From JAGQTE01 sp964648005 (GTDB lineage Bacteria; Actinomycetota; Acidimicrobiia; Acidimicrobiales; Acidimicrobilacustridaceae), in the NCBI GenBank assembly GCA_964648005.1, contig CAZYKR010000067.1:1-17062 (forward strand): a stretch of DNA of 17,062 nucleotides, written 5' to 3'. The position numbers and the translations under genes were made by a program. The notes below the pieces were generated by a model. The model worked only from the letters and a program-made list of their open reading frames with translations. It was not told the origin of the DNA and ran no database searches. Positions 1 through 7,731 of the stretch are shown here, one piece after another; positions within the stretch are counted from its first letter, which is position 1, and each line of letters begins with the position of its first letter.

Positions 1-1304
1 CCGTGCAGGATCTGCTCCAGACCGGACTGGAGGTCGAGGCCAAGATCGACGCCATCGACGCCCGCCTCGCCGCCATCGAGACCGACGTGGCGTCGCTCGA
101 CACGCAGATCGCTGCGGCAGGCTCGGACGAGGAGCGGGCTGCCCTCGAAGCGCAGCGCCGGAGCCTCGTCGCCCGCACCGATGTCGAGCGCGAGAACCTC
201 GCCGACCAGCGCGGCACCTACGTCGACCAGCAGGATCGTCTCCAGGCGGCGTCGACCGTGTCGATGCGCGGCGGTCCCGAGGTGCTCACGCCCGCCGTCG
301 CGCCCGCATCGCCGGCATCACCCGATCCGGTGCGCAACCTCGCCGTCGCAGGTCTGCTCGGACTGCTCGTCGGCATCGCCCTGGCGTTCGTGCGCGACAA
401 CGTGGACGACACGCTGCGGACGAAGGCCGACGTCGAACGTGCGGTGGCCGACCTGGCGGTGCTGGGCCTCATCCCCGGCGACGAGCATCCCGAGCGCCAC
501 GGTGGCAGGTCCGGGATCGAGGACCGCCTGGTACGCATCGCCGATCCGCACTCGGCCGAGGCCGAATCGATCCGCATGGTGCGCACGGCGATCCAGTTCC
601 TCGAGGTCGGCGGGCATCCGGTGCGCACGCTGCAGGTGACGAGCGCGGAGCCGGCCGACGGCAAGACGACGACGGCTGCCAACCTGGCGGCGTCGTTCGC
701 CAGTGCGGGCATGCGCGTCGTGGCGGTGTGCTGCGACTGGCGCCAACCCCGACTGCACGATTCGTTCGATCTCGACAACCGGATCGGCTTCACCTCGGTG
801 CTCGTCGGCGACGTGCCCCTCAGCGAGGCGGTCCGTCGGGTGGCGGCGCAGCCGAACCTGCTCGTGCTGCCGGCGGGACCTGCACCGCCGAACCCGGCGG
901 AGCTGCTGGCGTCGCGCCGCACGGCCGACGTGCTCGACGCGCTGCGCGCCGACGCCGACCTGGTGATCGTCGACACCCCACCGGTGCTGGCCGTCTCCGA
1001 TGCGATGGTGCTGGCGCCGTCGATGGATGGCGTCCTGCTCGTCGCCCGCGCCGGCAAGACCGCGGCGTCGGGACTGGCGCGCACCGTCGAGCTGCTCGAT
1101 CGGGTCGACGCGCCGCTGCTGGGCGTCGTCGTGGTCGACGCCGACCGTCGCGAGTCCTATGGCGGGCTGTACGGCGACTACGGCTACGCCGGCTACGTCC
1201 GCCGCACCGACGACGGCTCGTCCGAAGCGACCGTGCGGCGCGCCTCGCGGCGGGGTCGGGGCACCACGGCCGCCGACGGGACGCGCTCGGCCCGCTCGGG
1301 CTGA
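1..1304 (+). CDS. Polysaccharide co-polymerase / BY-kinase-type tyrosine autokinase (5' end outside window)
   Basis: This is the C-terminal 433 or so residues of a Wzz-Wzc/CapAB-type fusion, which controls chain length in Wzx/Wzy polysaccharide export at the membrane. Residues are numbered from the GTG at base 3; the true start lies left of the window. Residues 10-80 form a charged coiled coil. A Pro-rich stretch (99-110) and one membrane helix (112-130) follow, as in the end of a Wzz domain. The cytoplasmic kinase domain has a Walker A motif SAEPADGKTT (214-223) and a Walker B motif LVIVDTPP (320-327). A C-terminal tyrosine cluster (Y386, 390, 393, 395, 398) is the usual autophosphorylation site. 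Walker A' is odd: VVAVCCDWR has Cys243 where the first Asp is expected. Domain assignment is firm; kinase activity is inferred. It lies 27 bases upstream of a glycosyltransferase gene on the same strand. Confidence 0.93.
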   Translation, partial: VQDLLQTGLEVEAKIDAIDARLAAIETDVASLDTQIAAAGSDEERAALEAQRRSLVARTDVERENLADQRGTYVDQQDRLQAASTVSMRGGPEVLTPAVAPASPASPDPVRNLAVAGLLGLLVGIALAFVRDNVDDTLRTKADVERAVADLAVLGLIPGDEHPERHGGRSGIEDRLVRIADPHSAEAESIRMVRTAIQFLEVGGHPVRTLQVTSAEPADGKTTTAANLAASFASAGMRVVAVCCDWRQPRLHDSFDLDNRIGFTSVLVGDVPLSEAVRRVAAQPNLLVLPAGPAPPNPAELLASRRTADVLDALRADADLVIVDTPPVLAVSDAMVLAPSMDGVLLVARAGKTAASGLARTVELLDRVDAPLLGVVVVDADRRESYGGLYGDYGYAGYVRRTDDGSSEATVRRASRRGRGTTAADGTRSARSG

Positions 1305-1331
1305 GCCGGACCCGCGACAGGGCGCCGCGTC

Positions 1332-2498
1332 GTGCGGGTGCTGCTCGTGCACAACCGCTACCGGTCGGCGTCGCCGTCGGGCGAGAACCGCGTCGTCGAT
1401 CGCGACGCCGCCTGGCTGACCGACGCCGGGGTCGAGGTCGTGCGCTACGAGCGCAACAGCGACGACATCGCGGCGATGGGTCCGGCGGCGAGGCTCGGGT
1501 TGGCGGTGCGCCCGATCGCGTCGCCGTCGGACTGGCGGGCGATGGACGAGCTGATCGCCTGTCGACGTCCGGACGTGGTGCACCTGCACAACCCCTACCC
1601 GCTGGTCTCGCCCGCCGTCATCCGCCTGGCGCACCGGCGTGGCGTGCCCGTCGTGCAGACGGTCCACAACTATCGCCATGTCTGCCCCGCCGGGACGCAC
1701 CTGCGCGACGGCGCCATCTGCGAGGCATGTACGGGTCGCCGCGTGGCGACGAGCGCCGTTCGTCATGGGTGCTACCGGGACTCGCGGGCGCAGAGCGCCG
1801 TGATGGCCGGTTCGCTGGCGCTGCACGCCGGCACCTGGCGGTCGGTCGATCGCCTGCTGCCGGTGAGCGGCTTCGTCGCCGAGCGGCTCGTGCAGGCAGG
1901 CTTCGCTGCCGACCGGATCGTGGTGCACCCCAACGCCGTCGACGATCCCGGGCCGCCGACGCCGCCCGGCGACCACGTGCTGTTCCTCGGGAGGCTGGAG
2001 CAGGCCAAGGGCGTCGGGCTGCTGCTCGACGCCTGGCACCGGGCCGACCTGCCGGCCGACGCCCGGCTCGTCCTTGCCGGAGACGGCCCTGACCGACCGC
2101 TGGTCGAGGCCGCCGTCGCCGGCGACGCCCGCGTCGACTATCGAGGGCAGGTGCCGGCGACCGAGGCGCGCCGGCTGATCGAGGGCGCGCGCGTCGTCGT
2201 CGTGCCCTCGGTGTGGTTCGAGGCGATGCCGTTGACGGTCATCGAGGCCTTCGCCGCCGGACGGCCGGTGCTGGCGACACGCGTCGGCGCGTTGGCGACC
2301 CTGGTCGACGACACGACCGGATGGACGGCGGCGCCCACGGTGGACGCCCTTGCCGACGCGCTCGGCGCCGCGCTGCGCACCGATCCGCAGGCGAAGGGGT
2401 TGGCCGCCCGCGCCACCTACCGGCGCCACCACACGCCGGCGGCGCGGGTGGCGGCGGCGATCGACGTCTACCGCGACGTGGTGGACAGCCCGGTCTGA
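1332..2498 (+). CDS. Glycosyltransferase family 4 (GT-B fold)
   Basis: A cytoplasmic retaining glycosyltransferase of 388 residues, a normal length for the family, probably adding one sugar to the lipid-linked repeat unit. The N-terminal Rossmann half begins MRVLLVHNRY and has the early Gly loop (SPSGENR, 15-20). The C-terminal half has HVLFLGRLEQAKGV (215-228) and the EX7E donor-site motif with E297 and E305. A four-cysteine insert (C118, C130, C133, C147; H.C, C..C, then GCYRDS) is seen in a known GT4 subgroup and may bind metal. The GTG at 1332 is chosen because the first beta strand starts immediately; the ribosome site is weak. The gene follows the autokinase by 27 bases, and its last 31 bases overlap the end of the convergent polymerase gene. 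The sugar transferred cannot be read from sequence. Confidence 0.93.
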   Translation: MRVLLVHNRYRSASPSGENRVVDRDAAWLTDAGVEVVRYERNSDDIAAMGPAARLGLAVRPIASPSDWRAMDELIACRRPDVVHLHNPYPLVSPAVIRLAHRRGVPVVQTVHNYRHVCPAGTHLRDGAICEACTGRRVATSAVRHGCYRDSRAQSAVMAGSLALHAGTWRSVDRLLPVSGFVAERLVQAGFAADRIVVHPNAVDDPGPPTPPGDHVLFLGRLEQAKGVGLLLDAWHRADLPADARLVLAGDGPDRPLVEAAVAGDARVDYRGQVPATEARRLIEGARVVVVPSVWFEAMPLTVIEAFAAGRPVLATRVGALATLVDDTTGWTAAPTVDALADALGAALRTDPQAKGLAARATYRRHHTPAARVAAAIDVYRDVVDSPV

Positions 2499-3946
2499 CC
2501 ATGCCGGCGACGTGTCATGTCGCGCGTCGCCCGTGCATGGCTCCGGGGCGGCAACGACGCCGCCCGCGCCTCGAGGTTCGGCGCCACGGTGACCCCGAGG
2601 CACACGAGCACCAGCATCCACCACGTGCTCTCGTTCATCGACGGGTTGATGCAGGACGCGCCGACGCACACGGCGAGCAGCACGAGCGCCGTCGTGGCGT
2701 CGCCGTGCCCCCGGCGGCGGGCCCGCCACAACGCCCGTCCCGTCGCCACGACGAACCCCGCCAGGAGGACCACGCCGAGGAGCCCGAGGTCGATGCCGAC
2801 ATCGATCCAGGCGTTGTCCGTGGTGGTGTTCAAGGCACCCTCGGTGGCGGTGAGTGCGCCGAACCGGTGCCCGGTGTAGTAGCCGTGCCCCCACAGCGGC
2901 CGCTCCAGCGCCACCGACACGGCGTGACCCCACTCGTCGAGCCGGCCGGTGAGGCCCGTCACCTGCTCGCTGGTCTGACCGCGCGCCACGAACCCGGCGA
3001 CCTCCACGCCGGCGAGCAACGCCACGACGGCAGCCATCGCCAGCACCGTGGGCACGAGCACCACCGCACGACGACGCATCGCCGGGTGCAGCACCACCGC
3101 CACGACCGCGCCCAGCACGAGGAGCACGAGAGCGCTGCGGGTGCGCGTGGCCATCAGGACGGCCACCTCGACGCCGACGACACCGAGGCGCACCCCCCAG
3201 CGCCGTCCGGCGCGACCGAGCCCGAGCCCGGCGACGGCGCACACGATGCCGATGACGGCCAGGAAGGCGAGCGCGTTGGGATGCACGGAGACGATGGCGC
3301 CCTTGAGACGTCCGATGGTGATGGTCGCTCCAGGGATCGGCGCCAGCGCCGCGCCGGGAGCCACGACGAGTCCCACGAGCGCCGTGGCGATGACGACGTG
3401 CACCGCCGTGGCCAGGTCGCGTAGCGGGTCGGCACCGTCGGCCTCCTGCGCTCGTGCGAGCGCCACGATCGTGGCGTAGGACGCGCCGAGCACGACGGCG
3501 CGCAGCAGGGTCAACGACGGCGCGGTGGACCACGCCCCGCTGACGACGGCGCAGGCGGCGAAGGCGCCGAGCCATCGCTCCGAGCGCGACAGCGGAAGGA
3601 GGCGGACCCGTCCCGCCAGCAGCACGCACGCGCCGACGACGCCGGCGCCCAGGACGCCGACGGCCAGCCCGTTCTCCAGGGTGAGTGGCCGCGTGGCGAC
3701 CTCGTCCGCCGTGCGCCGGCCGACCTTGAGGCCGAGCGAGGCGATGAGCACGGCCCACAGCAGGACGCGGGCGACGGTGGCCGGTCGGCCGGACGCCAGA
3801 CCGATCGTCACGACGGCCATGCCGACGAGGGCGACGGCGGTGCACGCCACGATGTCGGTGCCGAGGGTGGCGATGCCCCCGGCGGTCACGGCAGCGGCGA
3901 TGGCGACCGTCGTCACGACGAGGTTCGGGTGGCGGGCGACGCTCAT
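2468..3946 (-). CDS. Wzy/O-antigen ligase family membrane protein (polysaccharide polymerase)
   Basis: A 492-residue integral membrane protein with about ten or more hydrophobic helices, matching the Wzy_C/O-antigen ligase family. Visible family marks are HPNALAF (222-228), ATRTRSALV (266-274), and a large outer loop with TGRLDEWG (333-340), GHGYYTGH (353-360) and NTTTDNAWID (373-382), followed by a helix starting GLLGVV. In a Wzx/Wzy system this protein joins flipped repeat units into the chain on the outer face of the membrane. The ATG at 3946 overlaps the stop of the upstream sulfotransferase (ATGA), so translation is probably coupled. A much longer reading frame extends upstream, but that part is out of frame with real genes. 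The C-terminal tail after residue 460 is polar and Arg-rich. Polymerase fits the locus better than ligase, but the two cannot be told apart by sequence alone. Confidence 0.9.
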   Translation of the reverse strand: MSVARHPNLVVTTVAIAAAVTAGGIATLGTDIVACTAVALVGMAVVTIGLASGRPATVARVLLWAVLIASLGLKVGRRTADEVATRPLTLENGLAVGVLGAGVVGACVLLAGRVRLLPLSRSERWLGAFAACAVVSGAWSTAPSLTLLRAVVLGASYATIVALARAQEADGADPLRDLATAVHVVIATALVGLVVAPGAALAPIPGATITIGRLKGAIVSVHPNALAFLAVIGIVCAVAGLGLGRAGRRWGVRLGVVGVEVAVLMATRTRSALVLLVLGAVVAVVLHPAMRRRAVVLVPTVLAMAAVVALLAGVEVAGFVARGQTSEQVTGLTGRLDEWGHAVSVALERPLWGHGYYTGHRFGALTATEGALNTTTDNAWIDVGIDLGLLGVVLLAGFVVATGRALWRARRRGHGDATTALVLLAVCVGASCINPSMNESTWWMLVLVCLGVTVAPNLEARAASLPPRSHARATRDMTRRRHGQTGLSTTSR

Positions 3947-4938
3947 CGGGTGCTCGCCAACGATGGGTCGGCAGCGGGGGACGAGCCGGGCCAGCGGGGG
4001 TACCCGTACCGGGCGGTGAGGGGGAGCCCGAAGGCGCTGGCCACCGCACGGTCGCGTCGCGACATGGTCCGGGTCCACTCGTCGTCGATGCGCACCGAGA
4101 CGGTGCCCTGGCGAAAGCGTGACGGGTTGCCGCCGACGGTGTGGTTCGGGCGGACGACCAGCCCGCCTCGGTCGTCGGTGGCGCAGCGGGCGTCGACGCC
4201 GATCCGCGACAGCAGGGTGTCGAGCGTGGTCGCGGGCGCGGCGACCAGGTCCTCGTAGCGCAGGAACGTCGAACGTTCCGGACCGAAGGCGCGAGTCACC
4301 AGGTGCCCGATGGCGTTGAGCTCGAGCCAGACGCCGCTGGCGACCACCACGGGACGCGTGGGCATGGCCTCGACCCGTCCGTCGGGCGCGTCCGGTTCGG
4401 GTCGGCGACGCTGCCACGAGTGGGCGACGGCGCGCGGGTCGCGCACCAGGTGCACGACGTAGGGGTCGATGCCCTCGATCAGCCGCAGCAGGGCCGCGTC
4501 GGAGGGCCGCTTCGACGAGTCGATCACCACCGAGGCACCCGTCACCTCGGCGATGCGGCGATACAGCGCCGCTTGCACCTCGAGGTAGGCCGTGCGGTCG
4601 GGGGAGCCGGGGGCCGCCGGGTCGGCGCGCAGCAGCTCGTAGGTGTGGCGCGTGCGCGCGAAGCGTCGCTGCCACGCCAGGACGTCGTCGGGTTCCACGC
4701 TGGTCAGATCGGCCGCCTCGCCGGGCTGGCCGAACACCTGCCGCCACACGTCGCACCGAGGGATGGGCGTCCCGCAGCCGCATCGGCGACCCTCGATCAG
4801 GCCGCGCTGCCACACGTCGCGCAGCTCGCCCGTCGAGAAGCAGCCGTCGACCGAGCCGAGCAGGGTGTCGAGCAAGGTCGACCCGGCACGTCCGGCGCCC
4901 ATGATGGCGACGACGGTGAGCGGTGGCGCCATGGTCAT
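3943..4938 (-). CDS. Sulfotransferase (PAPS-dependent, carbohydrate type)
   Basis: A 331-residue cytoplasmic sulfotransferase, predicted to move sulfate from PAPS to a sugar hydroxyl. The 5'-phosphosulfate loop is GAGRAGSTLL (14-23) and the 3'-phosphate site is VRDPRAVAHSW (165-175), preceded by VVIDSSK (137-143). RYEDL (227-231) is also a family mark. A Cys/Trp segment, CGCG..IPRCDVW (53-65), is seen in related bacterial sulfotransferases. The start is the ATG at 4938, overlapping the flippase stop as ATGA; a second ATG two codons on (4932) is possible. The stop overlaps the start of the polymerase gene in the same way. Its place between flippase and polymerase genes argues for sulfation of the exported polysaccharide, although a lipid or small-molecule acceptor is not excluded. 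Confidence 0.9.
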   Translation of the reverse strand: MTMAPPLTVVAIMGAGRAGSTLLDTLLGSVDGCFSTGELRDVWQRGLIEGRRCGCGTPIPRCDVWRQVFGQPGEAADLTSVEPDDVLAWQRRFARTRHTYELLRADPAAPGSPDRTAYLEVQAALYRRIAEVTGASVVIDSSKRPSDAALLRLIEGIDPYVVHLVRDPRAVAHSWQRRRPEPDAPDGRVEAMPTRPVVVASGVWLELNAIGHLVTRAFGPERSTFLRYEDLVAAPATTLDTLLSRIGVDARCATDDRGGLVVRPNHTVGGNPSRFRQGTVSVRIDDEWTRTMSRRDRAVASAFGLPLTARYGYPRWPGSSPAADPSLASTR

Positions 4939-6209
4939 CGGGCCCCGTCGGCGGCATCGGCCAACGCCGGGGGCCCGGGCTCGTGCACGGCGATCGACCA
5001 GCCGGTGCGTCGCGCCAGCGCCGATGCGGCGAGCACCGCGGCGAGCAGGTCGGCGCCAGCCATGCCCCAGGCGGCGCCGTCGATCCCGACGGTGGCGCCG
5101 AGGACCACGGCACCGACGAGGCTGACGACTCCGCGTGCAGCCCCGATCCGCAGGGTGGCTCCGGCGGCGCCGATCGCCTGGAGGCCGATCGACGCGCTGA
5201 GCGCGACGGCGGCGGCGAGGTTGCGCACGGCGAGCGGCGCCAGCAGCGCCCGCCCCGCCTCCCAACTGGTGCCGAACACCGCGGTGCCGACGGCGTCGGG
5301 CACGACGGCGAGGACGACGACGAGCAAGGTTGTGCCGGCGAGCAGCATCGAGGCTGTGGCGACGACGGTGCGGCGCACGGCGTGCAGCGATCGGCCTCGG
5401 CTGCGGCTGGCCTCGGGCATCGCCACCAGCGGCACCGCCTGCTGGAGCACGTTCGTCGGGCTCAACAGCACCTGCCCGGCGCGCAGCGCGCCGAGCGAGG
5501 CGAGCGGGACGATGGCCGAGAGCGTGACGAGACCGAGCTGGTTCGCACCCTGGGAGAGGAGGTGCTCGCCCAGCATCGGCCCCGCCAACGCTCGGTTCCC
5601 GCGCACGAACGCCGCCGCGGCGCGCGGGTTGGGGGTGCGGCGCTGCCACAGGCAGGTGCCGACGGCGGTGAGGGTGCCGGTCAGCACCCAGACGGCCAGG
5701 AAGGCGACGGCGGAGGCCCGACCGGTTGCGACGACGACGCCGAAGCCGGTGAGTTGGAGGACGGTCCACGTGGTGTCGATGGCGGCGGCGCGGCGTGGCG
5801 TGCCGTCGGCGACGAAGGCGAAGCGCCAGGCATCGTGCACGAGCAACCCGGGCAGCCCGACCGCGACGACGAGCAGCGGCCCCGCCACGGGTGCGCCGAC
5901 GATGACGGCGCCGACGGCCACCGCCATGCCGACGGCGACCCCGACGGCGAGGGCCAGACCGGTGAGTGCCCCGGCGTCGCGCCGGTGTGCGCCCGGCGCT
6001 GCGGTGGCCGTGGCGCCGAAGGTCTTGCCGCCGAAGGCGCGCACGGCCCCGAGGGTGAACAGACCGACGGCGGAGGCGATGGCGTAGGCCCCGAGCTGAT
6101 CGAGATCGACGGACCGCAGCACGACGAGGCCGAGCACGAAGTTCCCGAGGCTCGAGCACGCCTGCGCCGCGACCCCCCAGCTGACGCGCGATCGGCGCGA
6201 GGAGCTCAT
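4935..6209 (-). CDS. Wzx-type polysaccharide flippase (MATE/MOP superfamily)
   Basis: A 424-residue polytopic membrane protein with about 12 hydrophobic segments, typical of the oligosaccharide flippase branch of the MOP superfamily. The N-terminus (SRVSWGVAAQACSSLGNFVL) is the usual first helix with its polar Gln/Ser. A middle segment with RGNRALAGPMLGEHLLSQGA and later a helix with a Gly/Pro-rich break (LLSPTNVLQQAVPLVAMPEA) follow the repeated-half layout of Wzx proteins. It would flip the undecaprenyl-linked repeat unit across the membrane. The ATG at 6209 overlaps the stop of the upstream sulfotransferase, and its own stop overlaps the start of the next one (both ATGA). Wzx proteins are poorly conserved, so the call rests on topology, length and position. 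Confidence 0.85.
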   Translation of the reverse strand: MSSSRRSRVSWGVAAQACSSLGNFVLGLVVLRSVDLDQLGAYAIASAVGLFTLGAVRAFGGKTFGATATAAPGAHRRDAGALTGLALAVGVAVGMAVAVGAVIVGAPVAGPLLVVAVGLPGLLVHDAWRFAFVADGTPRRAAAIDTTWTVLQLTGFGVVVATGRASAVAFLAVWVLTGTLTAVGTCLWQRRTPNPRAAAAFVRGNRALAGPMLGEHLLSQGANQLGLVTLSAIVPLASLGALRAGQVLLSPTNVLQQAVPLVAMPEASRSRGRSLHAVRRTVVATASMLLAGTTLLVVVLAVVPDAVGTAVFGTSWEAGRALLAPLAVRNLAAAVALSASIGLQAIGAAGATLRIGAARGVVSLVGAVVLGATVGIDGAAWGMAGADLLAAVLAASALARRTGWSIAVHEPGPPALADAADGAR

Positions 6210-6949
6210 GCGGCGTCGGTCCCGAGCAGGTCGCGCACGACGCCGCGCGCCTCGGCCAGCCGCTCGGCGGTGCCGGGCGCCGCCAGACGGACGCGCACCA
6301 GGGCGCCGGCGTCGGCGCGTGCCGCCGAGGGCCGGGCCACCGCGACCTCGGTGACGGTGCCGTAGCGGCGGCGGTTGCGCTCCTCGATGGCGGCGAAGAC
6401 GCGCGCCTCGTCGTCGGGGGTGTGGGCGAACGGTGCGAAGCGGCGACCGAACCGCTGGTTGACCTCCTCGAGCAGACCGCCGAGGTCGTGCCGGACCCGG
6501 CCGAAGGGGGCCACCACCAGTTGGGGGCGCAACGGCGTCACGCGGCGGTGGAACGCGATGTGGTCCTCGAGGATCTCGTCGAGCGTGCGCGACGGCCAGC
6601 GGAGGTGGACCGACACGGCGACCTCGCCCGGATCGCGCACCAACAGCATTGCCGGGACGCCCCAGCGCGTCGCCCAGACGAACTGCGTCGGCGAGTGGGT
6701 GTGGTGGGCGACGGCGATGTGCGGGTTGGCGTCGAGCACGGCGGTGGTAGCGAACGTGTTTCCCGAACGTTCGAACCCATCGACGACGAGGTCGGTGTCG
6801 CGGCGGACGAAGGCGCGCCCCCCGTCGTCGTTGCGCAGCGTGACGATCGCCCGGTACAGGTGCGTGCGGTTGCGGGTGAACCTCCACACCTGCGAGCGGG
6901 TGCGGCTGCGTTCCCGCAGCGGGCTGGTCATCGTCGACGATGCGCTCAC
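6206..6949 (-). CDS. Second sulfotransferase-family protein
   Basis: A protein of about 247 residues with a P-loop sulfotransferase core: VVDGFERSGNTF (55-66) as the 5'-phosphosulfate loop and MLLVRDPGEVAVSV (101-114) as the 3'-phosphate site. It is shorter than the other sulfotransferase in the operon and lacks an obvious RYEDL-type segment, so it belongs to a different subfamily and may act on another position or sugar. A run of Arg-rich residues precedes the core. The start chosen is a GTG at 6949, because it overlaps the upstream stop as GTGA, the junction style used throughout this operon. An ATG at 6931 would remove six residues and cannot be excluded; neither has a clear ribosome site. 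The stop overlaps the flippase start. The polysaccharide sulfation role is inferred from context. Confidence 0.83.
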   Translation of the reverse strand: MSASSTMTSPLRERSRTRSQVWRFTRNRTHLYRAIVTLRNDDGGRAFVRRDTDLVVDGFERSGNTFATTAVLDANPHIAVAHHTHSPTQFVWATRWGVPAMLLVRDPGEVAVSVHLRWPSRTLDEILEDHIAFHRRVTPLRPQLVVAPFGRVRHDLGGLLEEVNQRFGRRFAPFAHTPDDEARVFAAIEERNRRRYGTVTEVAVARPSAARADAGALVRVRLAAPGTAERLAEARGVVRDLLGTDAA

Positions 6950-7731
6950 GACGCGGCGGCGATCGGTCGGGGCGGACGCCGCACGATGCGAGCGGCGAAG
7001 CCGGGGTTGTTCACCAGGTAGCGCTTCCCGAGTCGCCGCGGCTCCTGCGCCAGACGAAACGCCCACTCCAGCCCGCGCGCCTGCATCCAGGCCGGCGCCT
7101 GCGGCACGAGCCCGGCGTGGAGATCGAACGCCGCGCCGACGCCGAGCAGCACGGGCGCCTCCAGCCGGTCGCGCATCGCCGCCATCCACCGCTCCTGCTT
7201 CGGGGTGGAGAGCCCGACCCAGACGAGATCGGGGGCGGCGGCGTCGATGTCGTCGATCACGGCCCGCTCCTCGTCGCTGGTCAGTGGCCGAAACGGCGGG
7301 CACCAGGTGCCCGCGACCTCGAGGCCTGGGAAGCGCTCGGCCAACCGGGCGGCCAGGCGGTCGGCCACGCCCGGGGCGCCGCCGTAGAAGTAGTGCCGCC
7401 AGCCGAAGGGGACGCCGTGGGCGCACAACGCCAGCAGGAGGTCGGGACCATAGACACGCTCACACCCGGCGATGCCGGCCCAGTGCGCCGCCCACACCAT
7501 CGGCATCCCGTCGGGACACGTCAGGTCGGCGCGGTTGTGGATCGCCAGCAGCTCGGTCGAGCGTTGGGCCTCCATCACGCCGTGGACGCCGGTGAGCGTC
7601 ACGTAGGTACGCCGCCGCTCCGCCACGAAGCGGTCGATCGTTGCGACGGCGTCGTTGAAGGCGACGGCCGAGATCCCGACGCCCAGCACGTCGACGCGCG
7701 CCGGCGTGGCCTGCGGCCGGGCGTCAGGCAT
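6946..7731 (-). CDS. WecB/TagA/CpsF family glycosyltransferase (GT26)
   Basis: A 261-residue protein of normal family length. It shows the GT26 signatures: PDGMPMVWA (73-81) with the proposed catalytic Asp74, ERVYGPDLL (91-99), YFYGGAPGVADRLA (115-128), WVGLSTPKQERW (171-182) and GVGAAFDLHAG (197-207). It ends with APAWMQARGLEWAFRL and EPRRLGKRYL. Known members transfer N-acetylmannosamine, its uronic acid or glucose to a lipid-linked acceptor at the inner membrane face, usually as the second sugar of the unit. That fits its place after the priming transferase. The start ATG at 7731 overlaps the epimerase stop by 8 bases, with no ribosome site seen, so it is probably translated by coupling. 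The donor sugar is not deducible. Confidence 0.95.
   Translation of the reverse strand: MPDARPQATPARVDVLGVGISAVAFNDAVATIDRFVAERRRTYVTLTGVHGVMEAQRSTELLAIHNRADLTCPDGMPMVWAAHWAGIAGCERVYGPDLLLALCAHGVPFGWRHYFYGGAPGVADRLAARLAERFPGLEVAGTWCPPFRPLTSDEERAVIDDIDAAAPDLVWVGLSTPKQERWMAAMRDRLEAPVLLGVGAAFDLHAGLVPQAPAWMQARGLEWAFRLAQEPRRLGKRYLVNNPGFAARIVRRPPRPIAAAS

Noticed and set aside
1680..1775. Four-cysteine insert in the GT4 glycosyltransferase as something new.
   Set aside because: The same Cys pattern ending in GCYR.S is seen in many family 4 glycosyltransferases, so it is a subgroup feature.
318..4049. A very long leftward open frame (over 1,200 codons).
   Set aside because: It is Arg/His/Pro/Gly-rich, without recognisable domains, and runs across well-supported genes on both strands. 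It is a by-product of high GC content.
3947..5113. In-frame upstream extension of the polymerase gene.
   Set aside because: The extension is out-of-frame translation of the sulfotransferase gene. The ATG at 3946 with ATGA overlap and an immediate membrane helix is the natural start.
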